64,000 nucleotides of DNA. Source: Leptospira sp. GTDB lineage: Bacteria > Spirochaetota > Leptospiria > Leptospirales > Leptospiraceae. The stretch is taken from contig JAACWH010000023.1 in assembly GCA_009991425.1 (NCBI GenBank), forward strand, positions 1 to 64,000, given 5' to 3'. The position numbers and the translations under genes are program-made. Under the pieces are notes generated by a model. The model made no database searches. It was not told where the DNA came from and saw only the letters and a program-made list of their open reading frames with translations. This document shows positions 24,788-35,039 of this stretch, one piece after another (position 1 is the first letter of the stretch; every line of letters starts with the position of its first letter).

Positions 24788-25837
24788 TTATGCTATCCTC
24801 TTGGGACTTACTTGAAAGTCTATATCGTCCCTTATTCCTTTAGTAAATAAATAATATCCTAAACATGCTACCATAACTCCATTGTCTGTGCTTAGTATTT
24901 TGCTTTTAGGATAATGTATTTCAACAGAGTTTTCAATTGCAAAACGATCCAATTTGTTACAAAGTGTTTGGTTTGCGAGAACACCACCACCTGCGACTAG
25001 GGTCTTTATTCCTGTTTTTTTAATTGCGTTTTTAATATTCCTAAGTACCAACTCTAAACTAGTTTCTTGGAATTCATAGCAAAATCGATTTATAGGTATT
25101 TCAGGATGATCTTTTTTTGCATAACTCAATGCTGTTTTAAGACCACTGAACGAAAAATTAAGTTCATCTTCCGATTGAGTTTTCAGCAATTTTGGTAGTG
25201 TAAAGGCCAGTTGCCGTTCTTGGAAGGATATATCCTTTATGTATTGGTTCGCATATTTCTCAATTTCTGGACCACCAGGATATCCAAGCCCTAGAATGGA
25301 AGCTGCCTTATCAAAGGCCTCGCCTAGTGCATCATCCAGAGTATCCCCTATTAATTCTAATTGATTCCAATCTCGGTGGATGTAGATATTAGAATTACCT
25401 CCTGAAAGAAGCAATCCAAGATGAGGAAAAGAACTCATAGTCTTGGTGTCAGAATGATCCTCAGATCCTGATTTCAATCGAGCTACAGCAAGGTGAGCCT
25501 CTAAATGATTTGCACAAACAATTGGAATTCCATGAACCAAATTTATGCATCTAGCCATTTGTGCACCAATCATGAGTGAGCCCATAAGACCAGGTCTTTG
25601 AGTAACGGCAACGTAATCTATCTCTGAAAATGAGATTCCCGATTTATTTAAGCATTCATCTAACAAAAGATTGATCTTTTCTAAATGAGCCCTTGAGGCA
25701 ATTTCAGGAACCACTCCACGGAATTTTGCATGGGATTCTATTTGGCTATAAAGGGCTAGATGGAGTATCTCTCGTCCATTTTTCACAAGCCCTATGCTAG
25801 TCTCATCACAAGAAGACTCTATACCTAAGCCAATCAT
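24788..25837 (-). CDS. tsaD: tRNA N6-adenosine threonylcarbamoyltransferase
   Basis: TsaD transfers threonylcarbamoyl onto A37 of ANN-decoding tRNAs together with TsaB and TsaE. The 349-residue protein starts MIGLGIESSCDETSIGLV. The metal-binding pair is in ANHLEAHLAVA, and RPGLMGSLMIGAQMA and VAGGGVLANQTL are clear family segments. The length is standard. It follows ctpA by 4 bases and precedes pssA by 3, so it is part of a tight operon. Confidence 0.97.
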   Translation of the reverse strand: MIGLGIESSCDETSIGLVKNGREILHLALYSQIESHAKFRGVVPEIASRAHLEKINLLLDECLNKSGISFSEIDYVAVTQRPGLMGSLMIGAQMARCINLVHGIPIVCANHLEAHLAVARLKSGSEDHSDTKTMSSFPHLGLLLSGGNSNIYIHRDWNQLELIGDTLDDALGEAFDKAASILGLGYPGGPEIEKYANQYIKDISFQERQLAFTLPKLLKTQSEDELNFSFSGLKTALSYAKKDHPEIPINRFCYEFQETSLELVLRNIKNAIKKTGIKTLVAGGGVLANQTLCNKLDRFAIENSVEIHYPKSKILSTDNGVMVACLGYYLFTKGIRDDIDFQVSPKRIA

Positions 25838-25841
25838 GAAT

Positions 25842-27212
25842 CTATTTCTTAGATTTGTTCAATAAATCAATCGCGACCTTCAGTTGCGGATCAAATTCCA
25901 ATTGAATCAAAGGAGCTTTTTTCCCAATCATAGATTCCGAATAATATAAAAAATGCGACAACTCTTCCGAAAGTAAGATTTTTTCTTTCTGTAATTTTTG
26001 GTAGAATAGATCCGCATTCTTTTTAGAATATGCAGGATTTTCCTTAGTAAAAGTTTTCAATAGATTCAACTTGGAAAGCTTTTCAAAATAAAATTTATCA
26101 TCATCTTTAGGTCCAACTGGTTCAATTAATACATCTGGCTCGATACCCTTCCCGTGTATGGAAACTCCCGAAGGTGTGTAGTATTTTTGAATGGTAAGCG
26201 CAACACCAGTATTATGTGGAAGGTTGTAAATATTTTGAACCGAGCCTTTACCAAAGGATTTGGTCCCTACTAATTTTGCACGCTTATGATCCTTTAGAGC
26301 ACCTGCTAAAATTTCAGAAGCACTCGCTGAACCATTATTCATCAGTATTACAACGGGGAGATCCAAGAACTTTCCCAATCCTGTGCTTGATTTATAGCTT
26401 CGAATCATAACACCATCTCTACCTCGAACAGAAACAACTTCCTTGCCTTTTTCTAAGAAAATTTCAGATAGTTGAACTGCTAAATCTAAAAGTCCGCCTG
26501 GATTATTTCGTAAGTCTATCACCAAACTTTGAGCACCCTGATTTGTTAAATCTTTGATCGCCTGGTAGAATTCTTTTCCTGTTGTATCCTTGCCCATAAA
26601 TTGGAGAAGTCGAATGTATCCAATTTTATCATCTTTTAATAATTCTTTTTTAATATATTGAATCTTGATCATCTCACGAACAAGATCTACAGAGAATGGC
26701 TTTACATTCTTTCTTTCAATCATCAAACTAACACCAGATCCAACTTCCCCTCTCATCAAACTAATTGCATCATTGAGATTCATGGATTGTGTTTTGTTTC
26801 CATTGATTTCTATAATTTTATCTTCTGGAAGAAGACCTGCTCTTGAAGCGGGAGTATCATCTATTGGGGAGACGATTAATATTTTTCCATCTTGGAAAAT
26901 TACTTCTATACCCAGGCCACCAAAAGATCCACGAGTTTCAGATTGTAATTCTTTAAATTCTTCTTTGTTTAAGAATCGACTATGAGGATCTTTTAGTGAA
27001 GAAAGTATTCCTTGAATAGCGCCTTTGTATAAATCTGCTTCATTTACTTTTTCAACATAGTCTGTCTCTAGATAAGATACAATTTCGTGCAGAATCTGAA
27101 GGTATTCTTCTGCATCTTGGGAAAATGCTTTCGCTTTAGGTGGAAGAGCAAAGATGAGAAAAGCAAGTATAAAACCAGTTCCCATCCAAGATAGATTTTT
27201 CAAAAATTTCAA
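25842..27212 (-). CDS. ctpA: S41 family carboxy-terminal processing protease
   Basis: A 456-residue periplasmic serine protease that trims C-terminal tails of envelope proteins. It has an N-terminal signal/anchor (FILAFLIFALPPKAKA), a PDZ domain at about 95-180 (GLGIEVIFQDGKILIVSPID, GLLPEDKIIEINGNKT), and the S41 core with NNGSASASEILAGALKDHKR (catalytic Ser). The SFGKGSVQ segment holds the catalytic lysine. The last ~110 residues are a family-typical C-terminal region without motifs. It overlaps the lipoprotein gene by 4 bases. Confidence 0.94.
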   Translation of the reverse strand: MKFLKNLSWMGTGFILAFLIFALPPKAKAFSQDAEEYLQILHEIVSYLETDYVEKVNEADLYKGAIQGILSSLKDPHSRFLNKEEFKELQSETRGSFGGLGIEVIFQDGKILIVSPIDDTPASRAGLLPEDKIIEINGNKTQSMNLNDAISLMRGEVGSGVSLMIERKNVKPFSVDLVREMIKIQYIKKELLKDDKIGYIRLLQFMGKDTTGKEFYQAIKDLTNQGAQSLVIDLRNNPGGLLDLAVQLSEIFLEKGKEVVSVRGRDGVMIRSYKSSTGLGKFLDLPVVILMNNGSASASEILAGALKDHKRAKLVGTKSFGKGSVQNIYNLPHNTGVALTIQKYYTPSGVSIHGKGIEPDVLIEPVGPKDDDKFYFEKLSKLNLLKTFTKENPAYSKKNADLFYQKLQKEKILLSEELSHFLYYSESMIGKKAPLIQLEFDPQLKVAIDLLNKSKK

Positions 27213-27490
27213 ATTTCCCCCTGAACCAATTTATAGATCTTAGGTTCTGTTGATTTTAGGACTTGGAATGCTATGTCGGGATTCAATCGATATACCTTGC
27301 AGGCTTCTATAAAAAGCTCTCTATCAGATGGCAATTTCTTCCCTTCTTCTATTGAGATGGCGGTTGATATTCGGTCTTTAGACCATTTTTCTAGAACACG
27401 ATTTAGATCTAGCTCTGTAACTTGTTCTTTCTGAGCAGCACAAGATAGAATTAATAATAATAAAGGCAAAAGTAGGAATCGGTATTTCAA
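27209..27490 (-). CDS. Small putative lipoprotein
   Basis: The longest reading starts at a TTG at 27535, immediately beside the lexA stop. I prefer the in-frame TTG at 27490, preceded by AGAGG at good spacing, giving MKYRFLLLPLLLLILSCAAQ: a short basic start, hydrophobic core and lipobox-like LILSC of spirochetal type. The mature part of about 75 residues has no recognised domain, with helical RVLEKWSKDR and AFQVLKSTEPKIY segments. It overlaps ctpA by 4 bases and may assist that protease, but this is only location. Confidence 0.7.
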   Translation of the reverse strand: MKYRFLLLPLLLLILSCAAQKEQVTELDLNRVLEKWSKDRISTAISIEEGKKLPSDRELFIEACKVYRLNPDIAFQVLKSTEPKIYKLVQGEI

Positions 27491-27535
27491 AAGCAAACCT
27501 CTATTTAGCTTGGTGTGAGTCCATTCCTTCGTCAA

Positions 27536-28156
27536 TCAGTAAAATCTTAAAATCCCTATCAATTTACCCATGACTATTGCTTTTTTAGTCTTAATAGGCT
27601 TTAATTTAGGATTTCTTGGTTCTAAACGTATATGATCTGCTTCCTTGTAAAAAACTTTTAAAGTTGCTTCATCTTCAAGTAAGGCAACAACGATTTCACC
27701 ATTTCGAGCAGTATCTTTCTTTTGGATGATTGCAAGATCTCCGTCATTGATTCCTGCATCTATCATGGAATCTCCCACTACTTTAAGGGCAAAGGTTCCT
27801 GGCTTCTTAGCTAAGCGATCTGGAACAGGAATATAAGATTCTACATTTTCTTCAGCTAAAATCGGCATTCCAGCTGCAACTCTCCCTAGAACAGGAATCG
27901 TAATCGCCTGAGAAGGAAGTGAATCCAAGGCATCGTTTCTTGTTAATTCAATTGCTCTAGATTGGTTTTTATGGGTTTTAATGAATCCTTTCTTTTCAAT
28001 CGCCTTCAGGTGGTCATAGGCACCTTTTGCAGTGATTTGAAACTCATCACCAATCTCTCGGATGGTTGGTGGCATTCCTCGTTCTTTCATAGAATTGGTA
28101 ATGAATTTATATACGAGTTCTTGCTTGTCAGTGAGTTCTTTCATAATACTTAACAA
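27536..28156 (-). CDS. lexA: SOS transcriptional repressor LexA
   Basis: The 206-residue protein (Met5 at 28144, MKELTDKQELVYKFI, is the more usual start) has an N-terminal winged helix (PTIREIGDEFQITAKGAYDH) and a C-terminal autoprotease domain. VAAGMPILAEE holds the Ala-Gly cleavage site, VVGDSMIDAGINDGDLAI the nucleophile Ser, and DEATLKVFYKE the catalytic Lys. It represses SOS genes until RecA-stimulated self-cleavage. I did not find the Leptospira LexA motif TTTGN5CAAA in the 34 bases before it. A perfect -35 TTGACA (minus strand, complement of 28178-28183) is present there without a good -10. Confidence 0.96.
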   Translation of the reverse strand: MLSIMKELTDKQELVYKFITNSMKERGMPPTIREIGDEFQITAKGAYDHLKAIEKKGFIKTHKNQSRAIELTRNDALDSLPSQAITIPVLGRVAAGMPILAEENVESYIPVPDRLAKKPGTFALKVVGDSMIDAGINDGDLAIIQKKDTARNGEIVVALLEDEATLKVFYKEADHIRLEPRNPKLKPIKTKKAIVMGKLIGILRFY

Positions 28157-28190
28157 GTGCCTAGGAAATGTATGTTATGTCAATTAAAAA

Positions 28191-29366
28191 TTAAATTTTT
28201 AAGTATTCACTTTTTAATAAAAAAGAACCATCAGATACTACTATATCTGTTTCACTTATCCCAGAAATAACTTCTATGCGTTCATCCACTAAACGTCCCA
28301 CTTCGACTTTTTTAGGAGTAAAAGTTCCATTGGAATTTTGGAGGAAAACTATATTATCACCTTCAATTTTGTGAACACATTTCTCAGGTAGGGTGTAAAA
28401 TTTAGACTTTTCCCCTTGAGAAACAAGACCCTGGACTACTGCACTAATGGATTGCCCTGGTCGCAATCTTCCTTTTGCATTCTTAACCAATAATCTAAGT
28501 TCGGCTGTTCTTTTCACAGGATCTATCACTTCACCAACATGGGCGACTTTTGCTATCACCTTTTCTGATTCATTGCCAACTGGCATTACTTCTGCTACAG
28601 AACCAATACGAATTTGATTTAGATCTTTCTCATAGACATCTAACATAATCCATAGAGTTGATAGATTTGCTACTGTAAAAAGATTATCTCTAACCGAAAC
28701 TGCTTGTCCTATGATTGCATTTCTTTCTGTGATAGTACCAGAGATCGGACTTCGAATAGGCAGATTTAAGGAGTATGACTTACCACCAACTAATGCGTTG
28801 ATTTCGGCTTCATTCAATCCGTAATTTTCCAAAGCTGATCTACTGGTTTCTAATTCTGTTTTTACTGTCTTGTAATCCATCATAGCCATCTCAAATTCTT
28901 TAGCAGATGTTACTTTTTTTTCATAGAGCTCTTTAGCTCTTTCCGCTTGAAGAAGTAAGGCGTCTTTTCTTGCACTTGCCTTACGATAGATAGCTTCCAT
29001 ATCACCCAATTCTACAGATTGGATGCTAAATATTACCTGACCTTTCTTTACATAATCGCCTTCATTTACAAAGATAGAAACAAGTCTGCCTGAAACTCTA
29101 CTTCCAATCCTTGCCATTTGAGCTAGATCGTAAGAAACCTTTCCAGGCAAGAGAACTTCTTCAAATTCACCTTCCAAGGTTAGCTTGGTTGTTTGGATAG
29201 GGTGATTTTTTAAAATACTATCTGAAATTTGGATTTGTCTTTCTTTAGGAGCCGCAACTTCTTTTGTTTCTTCCTTTCTATCTCCCTTCCATTGAAGGAA
29301 TATATAAATAGAAACTGCAATAACTAAAGTTAATAGAGCGAGTCGAAATATTCTTGATTGTTTCAT
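28191..29366 (-). CDS. RND efflux periplasmic adaptor (CusB/CzcB-type membrane fusion protein)
   Basis: A 391-residue adaptor that links the inner-membrane RND pump to the outer-membrane channel. An N-terminal membrane segment (LALLTLVIAVSIYIFL) precedes a lipoyl-like half (GRLVSIFVNEGDYVKKGQVI) and an alpha-hairpin of long helices (about 125-195). The second lipoyl half (IRSPISGTITERNAIIGQAV) and a beta-barrel and membrane-proximal domain follow. It overlaps the outer-membrane factor gene by 4 bases. No His- or Met-rich metal site is obvious at the N-terminus, so the metal is not identified. Confidence 0.92.
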   Translation of the reverse strand: MKQSRIFRLALLTLVIAVSIYIFLQWKGDRKEETKEVAAPKERQIQISDSILKNHPIQTTKLTLEGEFEEVLLPGKVSYDLAQMARIGSRVSGRLVSIFVNEGDYVKKGQVIFSIQSVELGDMEAIYRKASARKDALLLQAERAKELYEKKVTSAKEFEMAMMDYKTVKTELETSRSALENYGLNEAEINALVGGKSYSLNLPIRSPISGTITERNAIIGQAVSVRDNLFTVANLSTLWIMLDVYEKDLNQIRIGSVAEVMPVGNESEKVIAKVAHVGEVIDPVKRTAELRLLVKNAKGRLRPGQSISAVVQGLVSQGEKSKFYTLPEKCVHKIEGDNIVFLQNSNGTFTPKKVEVGRLVDERIEVISGISETDIVVSDGSFLLKSEYLKI

Positions 29367-30703
29367 TCTTTTATACCAGTTTTCTTTGAACCATAAGTAG
29401 ATTCTTCATTCATTTTGCCAATTGCTGCTCGGAATAAGTCGATAGAATTATAATATAAATAAATCAATTCATAGTAAGTTCTAAGTACCGTTAAATAATT
29501 TCTTTCAGCCTCTAGGAAAGTAACTAGATTGGATGCTCCACGGATGTAGGCAAGTCTGGATTTCTCCTGAACACCTTTGTTCTTTTGCAAAAGATCAATC
29601 TTACGATATTCCAGAAGCTGTTCTTCTCTAACGGCTAATTCTCGTTTCGCAGTTAGTATTTCTGACTGAATTTCAATCCGTTTTGATTCGACATTCAGCC
29701 TTGCACCTTTGGCAATTTCTTCTGCTTTGAGAATCTCCCCTTGGTTACGATCATTGATTGGAAGAGGAATACTTGCGTAGACACCCATAAAATTTTCGGG
29801 CCCTTTATTCATAACTTCTCCACCAATTGTTAGTGAAGGAATTGCTTCTCGCTTTTTTAGCTCAACATTCATTCTTTCTCTATTTTCGTTGTATTGCAAG
29901 GCTAGCAAATCTGGTCGATCTTCAATAGAATAGTCGTTGAGGTCTAAATTTAATTCATTAGTTGAAAGGAATTCTAATCTACCTTTGAATTTAAGAACTG
30001 TCTGAGGGTCCTGAATTCCTATTAATACACGCAATTGATTTCCGATTTGAGCTCTATTGATTCTAGTATTTTTATATTCTCGTTCCAATTGGATTCTTTC
30101 TAATTCGATCCGCTCGTATTCTAAATAAGAAATGTCTCCCTTATCCGAACGAAATTTAGTTAACTCTAAAAGATCATTGTAATTCTCTATAAATTCTTCT
30201 TGGTATCTTATAAGCTCTGTTAAGTATAAATAAGACCAATAGTTTTGTCGAATTCTAAGACGAAATATTCTATCAAAGTCTGAAAATTTTGCTACACTAA
30301 CTTGAAAATCCTGCAAGGCAACTTTCTTTCTTTGAGGAATCACTCCATTGATATCAATTGGTTGTTGAAGTATTGCATAAGATTCAGGAAGACCTGTTCC
30401 TGAATTCTTAGCAGCACCAATAAACTGTTGCTGCACGGAAAAAACTGGATTAAAATACAAGGAAGATGTAATAACATCTCCTCTTGCACTTCCTATATTG
30501 GTTTTTTCTTTTAAGTAAAGAGGATTGCTTTCAGTTGCATACTTCTCAATTTCATTGAGAGTCATTTTGGCAATTTTTTCTTCTAACTCAGATCCATCTA
30601 AGCGACTTAAATTTTCATCTTTAGATTCTATCGAAGTATTCAAACTTAGTATAGAAATAAGAAATAAAATGGAAAATACTTTAGCTTCCGAAATTCTTCT
30701 CAT
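29363..30703 (-). CDS. Outer-membrane efflux factor (TolC/CusC family)
   Basis: A 446-residue protein with a signal peptide (VFSILFLISILSLNTSIES). The mature part holds two long helical repeats typical of the family (about 150-260 and 340-430) with alternating beta segments such as NPVFSVQQQF and PSLTIGGEVM. It forms the periplasmic and outer-membrane tunnel of the pump. The start at 30703 lies inside the last 23 bases of the pyrophosphatase gene, implying translational coupling. A low-identity TolC superfamily call is confident; the partner pump is set by the operon. Confidence 0.9.
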   Translation of the reverse strand: MRRISEAKVFSILFLISILSLNTSIESKDENLSRLDGSELEEKIAKMTLNEIEKYATESNPLYLKEKTNIGSARGDVITSSLYFNPVFSVQQQFIGAAKNSGTGLPESYAILQQPIDINGVIPQRKKVALQDFQVSVAKFSDFDRIFRLRIRQNYWSYLYLTELIRYQEEFIENYNDLLELTKFRSDKGDISYLEYERIELERIQLEREYKNTRINRAQIGNQLRVLIGIQDPQTVLKFKGRLEFLSTNELNLDLNDYSIEDRPDLLALQYNENRERMNVELKKREAIPSLTIGGEVMNKGPENFMGVYASIPLPINDRNQGEILKAEEIAKGARLNVESKRIEIQSEILTAKRELAVREEQLLEYRKIDLLQKNKGVQEKSRLAYIRGASNLVTFLEAERNYLTVLRTYYELIYLYYNSIDLFRAAIGKMNEESTYGSKKTGIKE

Positions 30704-31304
30704 AATCTTTTAGTCCAGCAAGAATTACTTGCATTGCTTCTTCGCTTCCATAGACTTCAGGAATTTCTACAGGCGGGTGTTCGTTCACTACTGGGATCGC
30801 TTTATAAGTAAGAAAGTAATGTCTTAATTTATTTACTAAAGTTTCTGGGAGATCCTTAATATCTTTGATATTTGAAAAAACGGGATCATCTTTAAGAATA
30901 GCGATAATTTTGTCATCAGCCTCATTCTTATCTATCATTCTTAATCCACCAACTGGAATGGCAGTTAAAATAATATTTCCATGGTTGATTGGATTTGAAC
31001 TTAGGACGCAAATGTCGATAGGATCACCGTCACCGACAATACCTGTTCGTCCAACTTTCTCCATACATCTTTTAGCTGATTCTTCGCCTGAATATGTTCT
31101 TGGAATAAAACCATATAAGGATGGCGAGTGATTGGAATATTTCTGTGGACGATCCACACGAATATATCCTGAATCCTTATCTATTTCATATTTCATAGTA
31201 TCTATAGGAGTCATTTCTATGAAGACGTCCATTTCAGAAGGAGTTTTGTCTCCAGGATGAATACCATGCCAGGGATGAGATACGTAGATATTCTTATTTT
31301 TCAT
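30681..31304 (-). CDS. ppa: Family I inorganic pyrophosphatase
   Basis: This 207-residue soluble enzyme hydrolyses pyrophosphate to two phosphates. The active-site signature [10 protein letters not shown] is intact near residue 93; other substrate-binding pieces are the [12 protein letters not shown] and [10 protein letters not shown] segments. It lies between the RND pump gene (4-base overlap upstream) and the outer-membrane factor gene (23-base overlap downstream), so it is physically part of a metal efflux operon. The enzyme needs divalent metal, usually magnesium. A housekeeping function is most likely; the embedding is odd. Confidence 0.95.
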   Translation of the reverse strand: MKNKNIYVSHPWHGIHPGDKTPSEMDVFIEMTPIDTMKYEIDKDSGYIRVDRPQKYSNHSPSLYGFIPRTYSGEESAKRCMEKVGRTGIVGDGDPIDICVLSSNPINHGNIILTAIPVGGLRMIDKNEADDKIIAILKDDPVFSNIKDIKDLPETLVNKLRHYFLTYKAIPVVNEHPPVEIPEVYGSEEAMQVILAGLKDYEKNFGS

Positions 31305-34300
31305 TTCTTTTTCCTTCTCTTAGACTTAGCTGATTTTTCTGGAGCTTGACTTTCGTCATCTTCAGTTTCTTCAGGTTCCAGTTGACTTACATTGTCTTCT
31401 TGAAATCCCTTCTCAAGCAAGAATTGTCTTTCTAATTCTATTTTCTTTTTTTCTTTAGATTCTTCTCTCTTCAAGGCCGCTATTACTAAGAATTGAAATA
31501 CGGGAGGAAGTAAAAAAAGAGCCATCAAGGTTGCAAATAATACTCCACCAATTACAACAGAGGCGAGTGGTCTTTGCACTTCAGCTCCGGCAGAGCTTGC
31601 AATTGCCATAGGAAGAAAGCCAATTACTGCAACCAATACAGTTGTTATAACAGCTCTTAAAGTTCCAACTGCTGCCTTAGTAACAGCTTCGTGTATATTT
31701 TCATTGTTTTCTAAGGAAGATTTTAAATAGGATGCAAATACAACTCCATTTAGAACGGAAATCCCTGCAGCTGCAATGAAGCCTACACCAGCAGGAATAC
31801 TAAAAGGCAGACCGCGTAAAACCAGGGAGAGAACTCCTCCAGCAGCAGAAAATGGAACTAATATAAAAACACCTAAGGCATAGTACACATTTCCAAATGC
31901 AATAAAAAGCATTCCAAAAATAATCAATAAGGCTATCGGAACAACCATAGATAATCGGTTCTTTGCACGTGTGAAATTCTCAAATTGCCCACCCCACTTT
32001 ACATTGTATCCAAGTGGCAGATTATTTTCTATATCAGTTGTTGCATCAATGGCATCATTTACAAAGCCAATCATATCTCTTCCACGAACATTTGTTTCAA
32101 CAAGAATTCTTCTTTTTAAGCCATCATGGTAAAGAGCAGAAGGACCCTCATTGAGTTCAATTTTTGCAACCTGACCAAGAGGAATTGGCTCACCTGTTGA
32201 GGACATTACGGGAACATTTTGCAATACGTCCATATCCTTAACATCTGCATCCAGTCGAATAATTAAATCAAAACGTTTATAACCTTCGTATACCTTGCCT
32301 ACATCATAACCAACTCGTAGAGTTTGAACAGTCGTTAGGATTTCTTCGGAGGAGACACCATAACGTGCCATCTTCTCTCGGTCTGCCTTTATTTCAAGCA
32401 AAGGAAGCCCAAGCAATCTCTGAACTCGTAAGTCAGCAGAACCGGGAACATTTTTTAACTTTTGCGCATAATTATCTGCAATGCTCTTAAGTGTATCTAA
32501 GTCATCACCAAATATTTTTATTACAATATCAGCTTTGGAACCTGATAAAAGGGCATTTACTTTATTTTCAATCGGTTGAGAAATCGAGATGTAAGAAGAT
32601 GGAACTGCTACAACCATCTTTTCTTTTAAAATCTCCATAAGACTTTCTCTATCGCTTGCAGATGTCCATTCCTTCTTTGGCTTTAACTTTACCATAATGG
32701 TACCTTCTTCGGTACCTACAGGTTCAGATGCTGAATCTCCTCTTCCCATTCTGGATGTTGCCATAGTCACTTCTGGAACTGTCAAAAGCACCGTTTCAAG
32801 TTCCGTATTTAATTGTTTAGAATGGTAAAGGGAAGTCGATGGAAGTCGTTTGATATCAATTTCTAATTCACCCTCATCTATTTTAGGTAAAAATTCTGAA
32901 CCTAGCAATCCACCGAGCATTAAACAAAAAATTGTTACGGAAGTTCCTAAGAACAAGGCACGCAATTTTTTCTGCATTACAATATTCAATTTAGATTCAT
33001 AATAACGGGATAACTTTGCCCAATAAGCAGGCTCTTTAAAAATTGGTTCTTTGTAAATCAATGAGAGCAAGGCAGGAAATGTCGTTAGTGAATAGATAAG
33101 TGCAGCACCTAAGGCAAGTGCTACGGTAATCGCCATGGGACGAAACATTCTTCCCTCTGTTCCTTCCAAGGTCATGAGGGGAAGATAAACTAAAAGGATG
33201 ATCCCTACTGAAAAAGTCGAAGCTCTTGCCACTTTTTGACAAGACCTAAGTATAATATCTTCTGTCAGTAAGGTTAAATCTTGTTTGGACTTTTGTGTTT
33301 CTAAGACAGCCTGCTTATAGATAAACCCGTGAAGAACAGATTCGAGCATAACAATGGAACCATCCACAAGAAGCCCAAAATCCAAGGCTCCCAAGGACAT
33401 TAGATTTCCCACCACTCCGAACATATTCATAAAGATAGTCGCGATGAGCATAGACACAGGAATGGCTAGAGCAACAGCCAAGGCACCTTTTATACTACCA
33501 AGTGTAACTATCAAGATCAATAAAACTAAAGTAGCTGCTTCAATTAGATTCGTAAAGACTGTGGTTAATGTTCGAGATATGAATTCAGATCTATCATAAA
33601 AGGAGGTGATTACCATTCCTTCAGGAAGTTTCGTTTTAATTTCTTCAATACGATTTTTTACAGAGTCAACAATCTCTAATGAGTTTTCACCCATAAGCAT
33701 AATAGCGGTACAGGTAACTACCTCACCCTTAGCGTTTTGAGTAGCGAGACCAAAATGAAGAGCTGGTCCTTCTTCTACGACTGCAATTTGACCTAATAAT
33801 ACGGGAATCCCATCTCTGGAAGTTCTGATTGCAACTTTACGAATCTCATCAGCTGTTTTAAATTGACTTTCACCACGGATTACAATCTGTTCTTCCCCTT
33901 TTGAAATATATCCTCCACCAACATTCATATTCGCCGATTCTAATGATTCAGCTATAGAGCTAAGGGTCAAATTGAGAGCCTGTAATCTTCTTGGATCTAT
34001 CTTAATCTGGTATTGCTTTTCATCTCCACCATATATATTAACATCGATTATACCTTTTACAGAACGAAGTTGTCTTGCAATCTCCCATTTCATGTAAGTC
34101 TTTAATTCTTCTTTGGTGTGTTTTTCAGATGAAAGAGTAAACTCGTAGATATCTCCAAGCCCTGTTGCAATAGGTGAGAGTTCAGGCTTTCCATATCCAT
34201 TTGGGATGATTTCTTCTGCCATTTTTAAACGTTCGTTAACTAACTGTCTGGCAAAATATATATCCGTTCCATCTTCAAATATAACTGTTACAGCTGAAAC

Positions 34301-34567
34301 TCCTGTTCTTGAAATCGAACGAATTTCCTTAACCTTTGGCATTCCATTGAATTCAAGTTCTACAGGATAGGTTATGAATTGTTCCACTTCGAGTGGAGAT
34401 AAACCAGGAGAGGATGTTACAGCCGATACTTGAACGTTTGTTATATCAGGAACAGCATCGATAGAAAGTTTAGCTGCATTGAAGATTCCAATGAGAACGA
34501 AAAAGAGAGTAGCTATAATAACTGCGAAACGGTTTTTAATAGAAAATTGAATTATACTTTCAATCAT
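31301..34567 (-). CDS. Heavy-metal efflux RND pump (CusA/CzcA family)
   Basis: A 1088-residue inner-membrane proton antiporter. The transmembrane helix 4 motif [17 protein letters not shown] holds the D-D-E triad of the heavy-metal RND group. Twelve membrane helices (first near 12-30, blocks at 335-500 and 870-1020) and two periplasmic porter domains are in family order. The last ~55 residues are a strongly charged Lys/Glu tail ([15 protein letters not shown]) unlike standard members. It is first in the operon with ppa, outer-membrane factor and adaptor genes. The exported metal (copper, silver, zinc, cobalt or nickel) is not decided. Confidence 0.94.
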   Translation of the reverse strand: MIESIIQFSIKNRFAVIIATLFFVLIGIFNAAKLSIDAVPDITNVQVSAVTSSPGLSPLEVEQFITYPVELEFNGMPKVKEIRSISRTGVSAVTVIFEDGTDIYFARQLVNERLKMAEEIIPNGYGKPELSPIATGLGDIYEFTLSSEKHTKEELKTYMKWEIARQLRSVKGIIDVNIYGGDEKQYQIKIDPRRLQALNLTLSSIAESLESANMNVGGGYISKGEEQIVIRGESQFKTADEIRKVAIRTSRDGIPVLLGQIAVVEEGPALHFGLATQNAKGEVVTCTAIMLMGENSLEIVDSVKNRIEEIKTKLPEGMVITSFYDRSEFISRTLTTVFTNLIEAATLVLLILIVTLGSIKGALAVALAIPVSMLIATIFMNMFGVVGNLMSLGALDFGLLVDGSIVMLESVLHGFIYKQAVLETQKSKQDLTLLTEDIILRSCQKVARASTFSVGIILLVYLPLMTLEGTEGRMFRPMAITVALALGAALIYSLTTFPALLSLIYKEPIFKEPAYWAKLSRYYESKLNIVMQKKLRALFLGTSVTIFCLMLGGLLGSEFLPKIDEGELEIDIKRLPSTSLYHSKQLNTELETVLLTVPEVTMATSRMGRGDSASEPVGTEEGTIMVKLKPKKEWTSASDRESLMEILKEKMVVAVPSSYISISQPIENKVNALLSGSKADIVIKIFGDDLDTLKSIADNYAQKLKNVPGSADLRVQRLLGLPLLEIKADREKMARYGVSSEEILTTVQTLRVGYDVGKVYEGYKRFDLIIRLDADVKDMDVLQNVPVMSSTGEPIPLGQVAKIELNEGPSALYHDGLKRRILVETNVRGRDMIGFVNDAIDATTDIENNLPLGYNVKWGGQFENFTRAKNRLSMVVPIALLIIFGMLFIAFGNVYYALGVFILVPFSAAGGVLSLVLRGLPFSIPAGVGFIAAAGISVLNGVVFASYLKSSLENNENIHEAVTKAAVGTLRAVITTVLVAVIGFLPMAIASSAGAEVQRPLASVVIGGVLFATLMALFLLPPVFQFLVIAALKREESKEKKKIELERQFLLEKGFQEDNVSQLEPEETEDDESQAPEKSAKSKRRKKK

Positions 34568-34675
34568 AATAGTTTTAAAGTTGAATCATTTCAAAGAAAT
34601 TAAGCAACTATATCCAGAAAACTATATAGAAGTCTTGGGAAAACTAAAAAAAATTAGAATTTTTAAACAAACATC

Positions 34676-34704
34676 TTGCCAAATCTCTAGATTCTGGAAA
34701 TAAT
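34676..34704 (+). promoter_or_regulatory. Sigma-70-type promoter of bactofilin-recJ
   Basis: TTGCCA (34676-34681, 5 of 6), a 17-base spacer, and AATAAT (34699-34704, 5 of 6). Transcription would begin near 34711, leaving a leader of only about 8 bases with a partial GAGG Shine-Dalgarno before the ATG at 34719. Confidence 0.45.
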
Positions 34705-34718
34705 TCCTTAGAGGTTTT

Positions 34719-35039
34719 ATGAGAGAAGAATCAATCGACACAGTTATCGGAGAAGATATTTCCTTTAGAGGAAGTTTAATCTATAGCAACACACTTAAAA
34801 TAAATGGCAATTTTAAAGGAACAATTCAGACAACCGGTAAGCTCATAGTTGGTGAATCTGGATCTCTAGAAGCTGATCTTGAGGTTGGAGTCTTGGTAGT
34901 TGAAGGCAAAGTCAAAGGCAATGTAAATGCAAAAGAGAAAATTGAATTAAAAAAGCCATCTGAATTAATCGGCGATATTAAAAGTCCTAATCTAGAAGTA
35001 GAAAGTGGATCGAAATTTTTAGGAAATTGTAGCATGTAA
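34719..35039 (+). CDS. Bactofilin family cytoskeletal protein
   Basis: A 106-residue polymer-forming protein. The DUF583 beta-helix is clear: repeated strands such as SNTLKINGNFKGTIQTTGKL, IVGESGSLEADLEV and VEGKVKGNVNAKEKIEL at regular short intervals, with a SPNLEVESGSKFLGNC end. Bactofilins form filaments in the cytoplasm and recruit cell-wall proteins; in Leptospira, bactofilins have been linked to helical cell shape. The length is typical. The recJ start codon follows its stop codon directly (TAAATG), so they are coupled. Confidence 0.93.
   Translation: MREESIDTVIGEDISFRGSLIYSNTLKINGNFKGTIQTTGKLIVGESGSLEADLEVGVLVVEGKVKGNVNAKEKIELKKPSELIGDIKSPNLEVESGSKFLGNCSM

Noticed and set aside
28157..28190. 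SOS box in front of lexA
   Set aside because: No TTTGN5CAAA or similar palindrome is present in the short gap; lexA may use a promoter or operator inside the upstream gene.
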